From Acidimicrobiaceae bacterium (lineage in GTDB: Bacteria > Actinomycetota > Acidimicrobiia > Acidimicrobiales > RAAP-2), in contig PKZI01000123.1 of the NCBI GenBank assembly GCA_003133005.1, positions 5,318-14,715 of the forward strand: a DNA stretch of 9,398 bases, in the 5' to 3' direction. This document shows positions 1-9,115 of the stretch, piece after piece; within the stretch, counting starts at the first letter, position 1; every line of letters starts with the position of its first letter. Under the pieces are notes generated by a model, which saw nothing but the letters and a program-made list of their open reading frames with translations, did no database searches and was not told where the DNA came from. Position numbers and translations under genes: made by a program.

Positions 1-1
1 C

Positions 2-785
<784 letters not shown>

Positions 786-796
<11 letters not shown>

Positions 797-2387
797 GCAG
801 GCGGAGCACGCCGTTCGACAATTCGTAAATCTCGTCACACCAATTCATCACTCGCTCGTCGTGAGTGGCGACGATGATCGTCGCGTCATGTGTCGCGAGT
901 AGCTCCAGCACGCGGTCGGTTTCGTCGATGCCAAGACCGCTCGTTGGTTCGTCGGCGATGAGTACTCGGGGACTGGTCACGAGTGACCGCGCGAGCGCCA
1001 CGCGTTGGCGCTCACCTCGCGAGAGTTCTTCGAACCTCGTTGTTTCACTAGTCTCGATGCCCAACATCGAGAGGTCGCTCGCCATATTTCGCTCGCTCGT
1101 TCGCCCGAGACTCACGACGTCGCGCGCGTAGCCCCGGGTGAGACCCGGTTCGGCTGCGACGTAGGTCATCATTTCACGTAGTTGCGCCTCGTCGATGTCG
1201 CGAACGCGGACGTCGCCAATCGTGACCTCGCCCGAGAACACCGGGTCGAGCCCACAGAGGACTCGAAGGAGCGTGGACTTTCCTGCCCCTGAGGATCCGA
1301 CCACGGCGACGCGTCGCCCGGGCGTGATGACGAAGTTGGCGTCAAGCACGAGATCAGACTCGTCTTCGCGTACCCGAAGGTGGTCCGCACGAATCGTCGA
1401 GTCGAGGGGCCAGGGCGTGCGTCCTTGGAAAGGTCCCTCGTCGAGTGCCTCGAGTCGTTCGCTCGCGCCGCTAACCGCCGCGGCAGTGTCGAGCGCGAGC
1501 CGAATGCTGGCGAGTGAATCCGCGGTCGCGACCGCAAGGAGCGCAACGACGACGAGCCACGTGGGCGAGCTTTGAGGTGCAGCGAACCAGAGGATTTGCA
1601 ATGCCACGAGACCAGCGATGAGTGGCACTGCCATTGAACGTTGTTGCACTCGTTGGTGAAGTCGCTCCGCCAACGCGAGATATTTGCGGCGCTTCTCGAA
1701 CCGTTCGTCCGCAAACGATTCACGCCCGAGCAATGAAAATTCGGGCGTCACCGCGCTCAGTTCGACGAGAGTCCCCTGGAATGCGCCTCTCGCACGGCGA
1801 AGGGTCCGATCGGCTCGCACGAGGCTCCCGACATTACTGACGAGCAGCACTGTTGCCACGATTTGAATGAGCACGTACCACATTGCGACAGTGAGCCATT
1901 TTCCGTGCGGAGGGAGAAGTGCGATGACGACGTCGCTCAGCACAAACGTGACGATCGTGTTTATGAAAGGAAGCGCGAAGCGTAGCCAGAGGTCCTGGAG
2001 TTCGTCAGTGTCGCGAAGCGATCGTTCGAGTAGATCACCCGACGAATGCGTGCGCCACCGCGAATAGTCCCATCGACCTACGCTCGCGACCAACCACCGC
2101 CGCCAGCGCGTCACCGACGCGAAGCCGAGCCGATGGGCGCTGAGGCGTTCGGCGAAACGGAGTGGCGATCGAGTGAACGCCAGTACTTCAATGATAATGA
2201 GTACTCCCGCCACCGCACCAAGGCCTGGACGGCGGGCACTTTGCACGAGCAAACCCACTGCGCCAACCAAGAGGCCCACGCTCGTAATGCTCGCGACGCT
2301 ACCCATCATGATGGCTCGAATGAGTTCGCGCCGCGGTGGTTGGGCACGACGGAGCCATCGAAGGAGTCGGCGCAGATCGGTGTTCAT
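786..2387 (-). CDS. cydC: CydC-like ABC exporter half-transporter (membrane + ATPase)
   Basis: A 533-residue half-transporter with an N-terminal six-helix membrane domain (helices about 23-50, 57-72, 137-157, 163-187, 252-270, 275-295) and a C-terminal ATPase. CydC family features seen: RFAERLSAH (77-85) followed by a Trp/Arg-rich stretch, and [19 protein letters not shown] (116-134). In E. coli CydDC exports thiols (cysteine, glutathione) to the periplasm and supports cytochrome bd assembly; that role is not shown here. Walker A is GSSGAGKST (364-372, Lys370). The signature is LSRGE (455-459), Walker B is VLIADE (475-480, Asp479/Glu480), and the switch His is H509. The Q-loop Gln is replaced (VAAEP, 410-414) and the D-loop Asp is Gly486. 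Walker A to signature is about 85 residues, shorter than the usual near-100. The ATG overlaps the upstream stop as ATGA and is preceded by GAGGT, so it is probably translationally coupled to the CydD-like gene. Exporter call firm; CydC subfamily likely. Confidence 0.85.
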
Positions 2388-3877
2388 TGCTTGACCTCGA
2401 TGTTCTTGTAAGGAGGGGACAGCAAAGCATCGTTCACTGTTGCCTCCACTACGGAAACACCGTCGAGGCTCCTTAAGAATCGTCGCAATGACTCACGAGC
2501 ACGTTCGTCCATAACCCCAGCGATGTCGTCGAGCACGAGCAACGCGGGTTCCGCGAGCACACAGCGAGCGAGCGCGAGACGAACCTCCTCACCCGTGCTG
2601 AGTCCGCGGCCGTCGGCGAGAAGTACGACGTCAAGGTTCGCGAACCTGTCGCTCGTCAGACCGAGCTCTGTCAGTACTGCGTGCACTTTGTCGCGGGAAA
2701 TCGCGCGCCCGAGCGCCAGATTCTCGTACAGCGTGCCAGCGACGAGTGCGCTCTCGACACTCACGTAGCCAATAACCACGTCCGCGTGCGCGCCGTGTCC
2801 CGACGCCGGCTCTCGCCATCCGAGCAATGTGTGCAGCAACGTGGTCTTGCCGCTTCCCGAAGGTCCCGTGATCAGTATTCGTTCTCCTCGTGCCACGCGG
2901 AACTCGTAGCGGGTCGGACCCGCCTGGGTAACGAGTTGCTCGGCAAGGATGAGCGCTTCAGAGGTTAGAGTCTGAACCGTTGATGGGGCTGCGAGAGCGG
3001 CCATTGACTTCTGCGCGTCCTCACGACGGTGGAATTCAACTCCGAATCTCCTGATACTCAGGAAGATTTCACTCGTGACCAGTACGGCAACGAGCGCGTG
3101 CGCAAGCGAGAGATGACCTTCAAGTAAGCGAAAGCCCACCACCATCGCGACGAGCCCAATACTGACACCACTGAGAAACTCGGTGACCAGCGAGGATTCG
3201 AGCGCGACGCGAAGTGCGCGCATGGCGATCGCGTGTTCGGAGTCCGAAATTGCGGCGATCTCATCCGCGCCGTAATCCACTGCGCCGAGCGCGCGAAGCT
3301 CGGGTGAATGATTCAGTAACTCAAGTTGACGAACTGTGAGTAGCGCTCGACGACGCTGGTAGTCCTGCGCGAGCGCCTCACTTCGTCGACCGGCGCGTTG
3401 ATAGAGCGGTATGGCTAACGCCATGAGTACCACGGTGATGAGCGTGCTCAACCAACCTGCCGCCCAGTACACAATGACGAGACCGACGACGCTCGCACGA
3501 GCGCTCGTGGCGAGCGTCTCGAGCGACGGTCCATTGGCGACCTGGTCAATGGCCAGTGCGAGGTCCCCGCGACTGCGTTCACCCTCACCTCGAGGTACGC
3601 GCAGATGAGTTAGCAGACGTTCACGCCACGCACTTCGAACGAGTCGCGTGGTCCGGATATTCCATTCGTTGAGTGCGCTCGCGAGAATCCAGCGGCCCGT
3701 GAGTACGAGCGAAAGAATGACAAGGCCTGTCGACGTCGAATGGTGCGCGATCTTGGTGAGTGCGTAGGCGCTCGCGACGGCGAGGACGAGGGAAATGATG
3801 ACATTTACTACACCGATGAAACGGGCCGAGGTGACAAATGAGGACTCTCGAGGAGCGAAGTTTTGACCTGAGACCAC
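2384..3877 (-). CDS. cydD: CydD-like ABC exporter half-transporter with degraded ATPase
   Basis: A 497-residue half-transporter, noticeably shorter than most CydD proteins (roughly 550-600). Membrane helices lie at about 20-42, 50-68, 127-158 (two), 232-250 and 257-275. CydD family signs are HSPELRALG (190-198), matching the GLPTLRxFG region, and SLAHALVAVLVTSEIFLSIRR (257-277) followed by EFH (281-283), matching the family's conserved Ala-Leu...Arg-Arg...Glu-Phe-His region. The ATPase keeps Walker A GPSGSGKTT (338-346, Lys344) and Walker B Asp450. However, the catalytic Glu is Asp451, the switch-His position is Val481 (EATVND), the Q-loop Gln position is Val374, and the signature is LSTGE (426-430). 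It is therefore probably the weak ATPase half of a heterodimer with the CydC-like protein, with which it overlaps by 4 bases. The start is a GTG 28 bases after the nuclease stop, with no clear Shine-Dalgarno; an in-frame TAG lies just upstream, so no longer start exists. ABC exporter certain; thiol export is inference, and no cydAB is in view. Confidence 0.83.
   Translation of the reverse strand: MVSGQNFAPRESSFVTSARFIGVVNVIISLVLAVASAYALTKIAHHSTSTGLVILSLVLTGRWILASALNEWNIRTTRLVRSAWRERLLTHLRVPRGEGERSRGDLALAIDQVANGPSLETLATSARASVVGLVIVYWAAGWLSTLITVVLMALAIPLYQRAGRRSEALAQDYQRRRALLTVRQLELLNHSPELRALGAVDYGADEIAAISDSEHAIAMRALRVALESSLVTEFLSGVSIGLVAMVVGFRLLEGHLSLAHALVAVLVTSEIFLSIRRFGVEFHRREDAQKSMAALAAPSTVQTLTSEALILAEQLVTQAGPTRYEFRVARGERILITGPSGSGKTTLLHTLLGWREPASGHGAHADVVIGYVSVESALVAGTLYENLALGRAISRDKVHAVLTELGLTSDRFANLDVVLLADGRGLSTGEEVRLALARCVLAEPALLVLDDIAGVMDERARESLRRFLRSLDGVSVVEATVNDALLSPPYKNIEVKQ
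2394..2398 (-). promoter_or_regulatory. Ribosome binding site of the CydC-like gene, inside the CydD-like gene
   Basis: Reading the minus strand, GAGGT sits 6 bases upstream of the ATG at 2387, within the last codons of the CydD-like gene. Together with the ATGA stop/start overlap it supports the ATG at 2387 as the start and suggests coupled translation of equal amounts of the two half-transporters. Confidence 0.7.
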
Positions 3878-3905
3878 TAGGTAATGCTAATGAGTCGATT
3901 GATAC

Positions 3906-5600
3906 CTACACGAGGTCGTCGCGGTGCGGGAGTAATTTTGCTGGCCCGTTCAACCAATCTCGTAGTGCTTTGGTGGCGCGGCAATCATCTTCGTTATACG
4001 CCAGTAGACGCTTGCGCGACGCCTCGGCCTCGTCTTTTCCTGACGTCGCGACTTCGTACCAGAGCATCGACGCTTCGCCACTAGGGTTTTCGTCTCGCCA
4101 TTCGTAACCAGCCATGGTCGCGAGTTGTTTGAGACCCAGTGGTCCCGTCGTTTGAATTTGACGCTTCGCCTGTTCGTGGAGGTCGATCCATTCACTTGGT
4201 GCCGCGCGTCGAAAATCTTCGAGATCGTTTCGCGTAGGGCCTCCCTCCAGCGGCGCGACGGTCGCTCGGTTCATGGCGCCATCTTCGGCTTGTGCCCAAA
4301 AGCAGTAGGCAGCGAACGAATGGCCGCGGTCATGGCTGAATCGACGGACCTCTTGAAACCACTTCCAAAAGCGCGCGAACACTTCCGCCTCGGCGTGCGG
4401 GGTCAGCTCGCCCCACTCCACGAACGCCTGGTAACCACTCTGCACACCGTCGAGCGGCACATTGAGAGTCACGTTGGCGCCCCATAAGTAGGTCGCGTCG
4501 TCGTAGCTCTCCATGTCGACGTCAATCTCGACGTCAGCGGTGGGACAGCCCATCTCGTCGGGTTCGAGTATTCGTAATGAACTGGAGCGAACGTGCGCGC
4601 GTGCTCGATAGACGAGGTCGTCCAACTTGTCAATGAGGCGTCCGAGGTGATCCTCGCGTATCGAATCCTCGCGAGGGATGGGCGCCTTTGCACGCGCCGC
4701 GCGCGCTCGGTGAGCATCGAGCCGAGCCAATTGGTATCGGGTATCGATGCCGTTGTCGTGAAGGATGAGTTGCTGTTCCATGTTGGTGTAGCGAACCAGC
4801 GAGACATCATCGAGGGTCTCAAGTTCGCTGTTGCAGTGCGCTGCGTAAGGGCACTCTGGACATTCGCGATGCCAATACGGCTGCGTTGGGAAGGCGCCAC
4901 CATTTTGTTCCCATTCATCATGCGCACTCAGCAGATTGAGTCGCTCGTGGTACGCCTCGTCGTATGTCGCCAGATTGAATCGTGGGAAGTTCTTATTGGC
5001 GAGATCGAACCACCAGACCCGTCGATGACGGTCAATGAGCGCGGCACGACCTTCTCGGTCACCGTGGCCCTGCGTTTGCAACACTCGTGTCGCGTGCGCG
5101 AGCGCAATGCCGTTCCTTATTACCGTTGGCGAACTGCGCGGACCGATCGCGTCGGTGTAATTCGCTTCGCTAGGCAACAGATGCGCGAGCGAACCTTCGA
5201 GCATGCGTCGTGTGCTGGCGTGTTCGATTACCTCGTTGTTCTTGATGAGCAACGGAGAATAGATGAATCGCTCATCCTCACGTCCGACGCGCACCAGCAC
5301 GTGCGCTACCGCGCGTCGGCGACCGACGACGTCACGAGCAAGTCGCGGCTGCAAGATAAGTTCGGCGCCTTCGATCATGAGCGACGTGGTGTGCTCGGCG
5401 CTCGTGGCAAAGTGCGCCGTTGGGTGAAGCAGCGCGACCTCTTCGAGGGTCGAGCGACGATGTTCGTCGGCGTCACGTTGGCGTCGAGCAATCTCGCTTG
5501 ACAACCCGGGAGTCGCAATCTTCAAGCTCGGGCTTCGGCTAAGTGCGACCCGGTGGGCGCATCCGAGAATTTCCTCGCTGCGAAGAAGATCGTCCATCAT
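3906..5600 (-). CDS. TM0106-family RecB-like nuclease with C-terminal RNase H-like exonuclease domain
   Basis: A 564-residue cytosolic protein with the two-part build of TM0106-family RecB-like putative nucleases. The N-terminal RecB-like part (about 1-260) has Cys14 in DLLRSEEILGCAHR plus Cys247, Cys250 and Cys256 in ECPECPYAAHC. This one-plus-three spacing is that of the 4Fe-4S cluster in AddB/Cas4-like nucleases. The expected acidic RecB residues are not obvious: the G-x-x-D position appears as AHVLVR (His100), and the (D/E)-x-K strand reads SPLLIK (115-120), leaving only Lys120. The C-terminal domain (about 355-550) looks like an intact DEDD-type exonuclease: DME (362-364), the family block GLKQLA...GYEWRDENP (489-506) and YNEDDC (535-540). 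The ATG at 5600 sits 10 bases after the previous stop, with no strong Shine-Dalgarno; a second in-frame ATG follows at 5597, and Cys14 falls at the usual distance from the start. The physiological role of this family is not established. It lies between two ABC exporter pairs and probably shares their transcript. Confidence 0.85.
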   Translation of the reverse strand: MMDDLLRSEEILGCAHRVALSRSPSLKIATPGLSSEIARRQRDADEHRRSTLEEVALLHPTAHFATSAEHTTSLMIEGAELILQPRLARDVVGRRRAVAHVLVRVGREDERFIYSPLLIKNNEVIEHASTRRMLEGSLAHLLPSEANYTDAIGPRSSPTVIRNGIALAHATRVLQTQGHGDREGRAALIDRHRRVWWFDLANKNFPRFNLATYDEAYHERLNLLSAHDEWEQNGGAFPTQPYWHRECPECPYAAHCNSELETLDDVSLVRYTNMEQQLILHDNGIDTRYQLARLDAHRARAARAKAPIPREDSIREDHLGRLIDKLDDLVYRARAHVRSSSLRILEPDEMGCPTADVEIDVDMESYDDATYLWGANVTLNVPLDGVQSGYQAFVEWGELTPHAEAEVFARFWKWFQEVRRFSHDRGHSFAAYCFWAQAEDGAMNRATVAPLEGGPTRNDLEDFRRAAPSEWIDLHEQAKRQIQTTGPLGLKQLATMAGYEWRDENPSGEASMLWYEVATSGKDEAEASRKRLLAYNEDDCRATKALRDWLNGPAKLLPHRDDLV

Positions 5601-5610
5601 TCATCAAAGC

Positions 5611-7365
5611 CTACGAGTCCACCGGTGCCTCGCTACGCCAACTGCGCCATAGCGCCGCGTATTCCCCATTCAGCGCGACGAGTTCGTCGTGGGTTCCGAG
5701 TTCACTGATTCGACCATCGTTGACGACGCACACACGGTCCGCGTCGTGCGCGGTGTGCAATCGGTGCGCGATAGCGATAACAGTACGGTCCTTTAGGACC
5801 GCCGCGACCGAACGCTCGAGGTGGCGCGCCGCGCGAGGATCGAGCAACGCCGTTGCTTCGTCCAAGACGAGGGTGTGGGGGTTCGCGAGCACGAGACGAG
5901 CCAGTGCCAATTGCTGGGCTTGTGCGGGCGTCACTTGATGGCCCGTTGTGCCGAGCTCGGTCGCGATTCCCCTCGGTAATTGTTCGACCCATTCGAGGGC
6001 GTCGACGGCGTCAAGGGCACGAAGGAGTTGTTGGTCCGAAGCCGATGGTTCCGCCAACGCCAGATTTTCGCGCACCGATCCAATGAATATGTGGTGTTCC
6101 TGGGTGACGAGCGCAACGTGACGCCGCAGCATTTCAAGTGGCATCTGCGAAAGCTCGACTTCACCCACGCGAACGGATCCAGCACGAGGTGCGTCAATGC
6201 CCGCGAGGAGCCGACCCACGGTTGACTTGCCTGCCCCTGAAGGTCCGACGATCGCGAGACGCTCACCGGGTTGGATGGTGAGCGACACGTTCTTTAAAAC
6301 ATCGTGACCGGTCCGATAGGCGTAGTACACGTTTCGCATCGCAAGGACTTCGTTCGAAGGGTTGCGTGACGACGTGGGGCGCGTGTCGCGCACGACCGAG
6401 ACCCCAACCAGGCGGGCAAGTGATGACTGACCCATTTGTAGTTCATCGAGCCACGAAACGATCCGGTCGATGGGGTCATTTATTTGCACGACGTACAACG
6501 TGACCGTCGTCGCGGCGCCAATCGTGAGGTGGTGCTGTAAGACGAGCCACCCGCTCCAACCGAGTGTCAAGGCTACAGAGAGAGCAAACGCGCTTTCGAC
6601 GATGGGGAACCACACCATGCGCATCAACATCGTGTACATCTCGGCGTAGAACGATTCACGAATGTTCCCTTCGACGCGTCGAGATTGGCGCGGTCCGAGT
6701 TGATGCGCATCAACAGTCCGGGCCCCTTCTGCGGTTTCTGACACCGTGCCGGACATGCTTGCGTAACTCATTCGTTCGCGCCGGTATCCCGGCATCGCGT
6801 AGTGAAGGTAGTAGCGAGTCGAAAAGACGAGGAAGGGGATCGAGATGAGTGAGGCCACGCTGGCGAGGGGGCTGATGATGAGCATGGCGACGAAAGTGAA
6901 CAACGCTTGGACCAGCGCGACCAGCCACTCGGGCAGCGCAAAGCGCACAGTGCGAGAAAGGGCTTCGATGTCGTTGGTCGTTCGGCTTAGAAGATCACCT
7001 GTGCCGGCGCGCTCGACCTCGACGAGGGGCAGACCGAGGACACTTTGGAGGAATTCTTCGCGCAGTTGCGCGAAAATGGTCTCGCCCAAGACGTAGCTGC
7101 GACGTCGCGCGAGGAATGAAAAAAGCGCATAACAAAGCGATGAGCCCAGAAGGATTCCGACGTACACGACAATGCGAAACGACGTCAGCGTCTTGTCAGT
7201 TGCGAAGTTGGTAATTTCCCCGATGACCCACGCCGGCACAAGTCCCGTAATCGCCGCGACTGAGTAGAGCGACAGCATCTGGACGAACCGCGTGCGGTGC
7301 TCGGAGATGAGTCGCTTTGCGTAGACGCGAACCGTGGCGAAATCGGCGATGGGCAGCGAACTCAT
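5611..7365 (-). CDS. ABC exporter half-transporter B (active ATPase, degenerate signature)
   Basis: A 584-residue type IV ABC exporter half-transporter (multidrug/lipid exporter fold). The membrane domain has helices at about 28-50, 65-87, 143-165, 167-187, 255-277 and 281-297. Coupling/ICL motifs include GTGDLLSRTTNDIEAL (121-136). The ATPase carries a full catalytic set: Walker A GPSGAGKST (374-382, Lys380), Q-loop Gln422, Walker B LVLDEATALLD (499-509, Asp502/Glu503) and switch His534 in AIAHRL. Its signature is abnormal: VTPAQ (478-482) replaces LSGGQ. That is the complement of the defects in half-transporter A, whose gene is directly upstream and overlaps it by ATGA, so the two almost certainly form a heterodimer with one consensus and one degenerate ATP site. 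The ATG at 7365 is preceded by GAGGA. The substrate cannot be told from the sequence; drugs, lipids or peptides are all possible in this superfamily. Confidence 0.93.
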   Translation of the reverse strand: MSSLPIADFATVRVYAKRLISEHRTRFVQMLSLYSVAAITGLVPAWVIGEITNFATDKTLTSFRIVVYVGILLGSSLCYALFSFLARRRSYVLGETIFAQLREEFLQSVLGLPLVEVERAGTGDLLSRTTNDIEALSRTVRFALPEWLVALVQALFTFVAMLIISPLASVASLISIPFLVFSTRYYLHYAMPGYRRERMSYASMSGTVSETAEGARTVDAHQLGPRQSRRVEGNIRESFYAEMYTMLMRMVWFPIVESAFALSVALTLGWSGWLVLQHHLTIGAATTVTLYVVQINDPIDRIVSWLDELQMGQSSLARLVGVSVVRDTRPTSSRNPSNEVLAMRNVYYAYRTGHDVLKNVSLTIQPGERLAIVGPSGAGKSTVGRLLAGIDAPRAGSVRVGEVELSQMPLEMLRRHVALVTQEHHIFIGSVRENLALAEPSASDQQLLRALDAVDALEWVEQLPRGIATELGTTGHQVTPAQAQQLALARLVLANPHTLVLDEATALLDPRAARHLERSVAAVLKDRTVIAIAHRLHTAHDADRVCVVNDGRISELGTHDELVALNGEYAALWRSWRSEAPVDS

Positions 7366-9089
7366 GGCTGGTCCTCGCGCAACACAATTTGGCGATAATC
7401 GAGCGAGTTCGCGAGCAACGTTGCGTGTTTGCCCTCACCTACGATGTGCCCGTCGCGGTAGACGTAAATACGGTCCATTCGTTGGAGCAAGAGGGGACTC
7501 GTGGTCGCGATCAGCGTCGTTCTTCCAACACGCACGTCGCGAAGCCGGGTGGCGATGCGTCCTTCGGTGTGCGTATCGACCGCCGAAGTGGGGTCGACCA
7601 GAATCAGTATCTCGGAATCACGAAGAAGCGCTCGCGCGAGGCTGAGTCGCTGACGCTGACCACCCGAGAAACTTCGAGCGCGTTCTTCGACTTCGGTGCT
7701 CAGACCGTCGTCGAGTGCGTCGAGAATGTCGGTCGCGCTCGCCGCCTCTAACGCTTGAAGAATGGTGTCATTCGTTGCGTCGCCGTGGGGTACGAGTTCG
7801 TAGCGCAACTCGCCCGAAAACAACCGTGGCTCAATTTCACTCACCACAATGTTGGCCCTCGTGTCGTGGACCGAGAATTCATTGAGCGCGACGCCATTTA
7901 AGAGGACGCCTTCAATGTCGGCGGCAAATCTCCCCAATCGGTCCGAAATAATCGTCGCGTCATCTGCGTTGTCGGTCACCAGACCGACCATTTCGCCTCG
8001 ATAGAGCGTGACACCGTTCTGCACGTCGTCGAGGCGCTCGATGACGTTTGGCCATGGCAGCGGATTACTCGGTTCCTTGACTATCGGCGATACGCGCAGG
8101 ATTCGAAGGACTTTGCCTGCGCCCACGTACGCCCGTGTGGTGGAGATGACGTATTCAATCGCCGTGCGCAGCGGCGTCGTCAGAAACGTGGCGTAACCGA
8201 AGAACGCCACTAGCTGGCCGGGCTGGAGGGTTCCGTTCCTCACGTCGTGGGCACCGAGGAACGTGATGATCGCGGTCAGAATGGCGGGAAGCAGAACCTG
8301 CCCCGACTCAAGACCCGCTTGGGGCGTCGCGATTCGATTGCCGCTTCGCCGAACGAGATCGCTTTGGCGACGATAGTTCTCGAGGAACACCTCTTCACCT
8401 CCGACGCCGCGAAGAATTCGTAGACCCGCTACGGTGTCCGAACCGAGCGCGGCGAGTCGGCCCGCGGCCTCGCGTTGCGCCGATTGTGCGGCGTGCAGCG
8501 GTCGCATGAGAGGTACCGTGAACGCCGCAAGAACCGGCACGCCAATAAGCACGATGAGACCAAGTTCGATCGACGTGGAGAGGAGAATCAACGACACGAC
8601 GATCCACGCGACGATTGATCCAATGAACCGCGCGAGTACGTCGTACGCCCCGCCAATTCTCATTGCGTCCGCGGCGACGGTGTTGACGATGTCGCCTGAC
8701 GGAATTTCGTCCGTGAGGGCCGTACCCGCGACCGAGATGTGCTTTCCCACGACTTGCACGGTTCGGTACGCTGCTTGCATCCAATTCGTCACCGCCATCT
8801 GGTGTCGAAGCGACCCGCAGACGGCCTGGACGAGACCGAGGGCCATGACGATGCCGACCCAGCGAAACAGTTCCGCCTGGCTATGGTCGGTGATGCCTCG
8901 ATCGATGGCGACGCCGACGGCGGTCCAGACCAGCGCTTGGCTGACCATCCATCCAATGCCGAAGAACGCATTGAAAAAGAGCGTGGTCTTTTGATGACGG
9001 GCGAGCCAGAGCAAGTAGCGCAGGGGAGACCGCGTGTCGGGCACGCCAGGGTCGGCGACCGGAAGTTCTCGATATGGAAAATGAAGCAC
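7362..9089 (-). CDS. ABC exporter half-transporter A (catalytically degenerate ATPase)
   Basis: A 575-residue type IV ABC exporter half-transporter, first protein gene after rnpB. Helices lie at about 36-63, 76-95, 150-171, 174-193, 265-281 and 290-306, and the loop motif is SGDIVNTVAADAMRIG (131-146). The ATPase has a good signature, FSGGQRQR (474-481), and D-loop SAVD (502-505), but the nucleotide-binding motifs are gone. The Walker A position reads VTDNADDATI (371-380) with no GxGKS/T and Ala378 where Lys should be. Walker B reads LILVDP (495-500), with Val498 for the Asp and Asp499 for the Glu. The switch-His position is Thr530, and the Q-loop Gln position is about Ile419. It is thus the regulatory or structural half of a heterodimer with half-transporter B, supplying the signature for B's ATP site. 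The start is taken as GTG at 9089, about 30 residues before the first helix; no strong Shine-Dalgarno precedes it, and no other upstream start codon is seen. Family certain; substrate unknown. Confidence 0.92.
   Translation of the reverse strand: MLHFPYRELPVADPGVPDTRSPLRYLLWLARHQKTTLFFNAFFGIGWMVSQALVWTAVGVAIDRGITDHSQAELFRWVGIVMALGLVQAVCGSLRHQMAVTNWMQAAYRTVQVVGKHISVAGTALTDEIPSGDIVNTVAADAMRIGGAYDVLARFIGSIVAWIVVSLILLSTSIELGLIVLIGVPVLAAFTVPLMRPLHAAQSAQREAAGRLAALGSDTVAGLRILRGVGGEEVFLENYRRQSDLVRRSGNRIATPQAGLESGQVLLPAILTAIITFLGAHDVRNGTLQPGQLVAFFGYATFLTTPLRTAIEYVISTTRAYVGAGKVLRILRVSPIVKEPSNPLPWPNVIERLDDVQNGVTLYRGEMVGLVTDNADDATIISDRLGRFAADIEGVLLNGVALNEFSVHDTRANIVVSEIEPRLFSGELRYELVPHGDATNDTILQALEAASATDILDALDDGLSTEVEERARSFSGGQRQRLSLARALLRDSEILILVDPTSAVDTHTEGRIATRLRDVRVGRTTLIATTSPLLLQRMDRIYVYRDGHIVGEGKHATLLANSLDYRQIVLREDQP
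7372..7376 (-). promoter_or_regulatory. Ribosome binding site of half-transporter B, inside half-transporter A
   Basis: On the minus strand GAGGA lies 6 bases before the ATG at 7365, inside the final codons of half-transporter A. With the 4-base ATGA overlap this fixes the start of half-transporter B and points to translational coupling of the two subunits. Confidence 0.72.
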
Positions 9090-9115
9090 GGAGGTCTTTC
9101 TCGTCGATAGCGGAT

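Noticed and set aside
4593..5501. A 302-codon open frame on the plus strand
   Set aside because: It lies wholly antisense to the RecB-like nuclease, whose protein has recognisable motifs throughout. The plus-strand product has no family motif, so it is a shadow frame.
3906..5600. The nuclease as a Cas4 or other CRISPR/defence component
   Set aside because: The four-cysteine layout resembles Cas4, but the protein is 564 residues with a C-terminal RNase H-like domain typical of the TM0106 family. No CRISPR repeats or other cas genes are in the window.
7362..9089. Half-transporter A as a pseudogene because its ATPase motifs are missing
   Set aside because: The frame is uninterrupted at normal length, the signature and membrane domain are intact, and the partner has complementary changes, which fits a functional asymmetric heterodimer.
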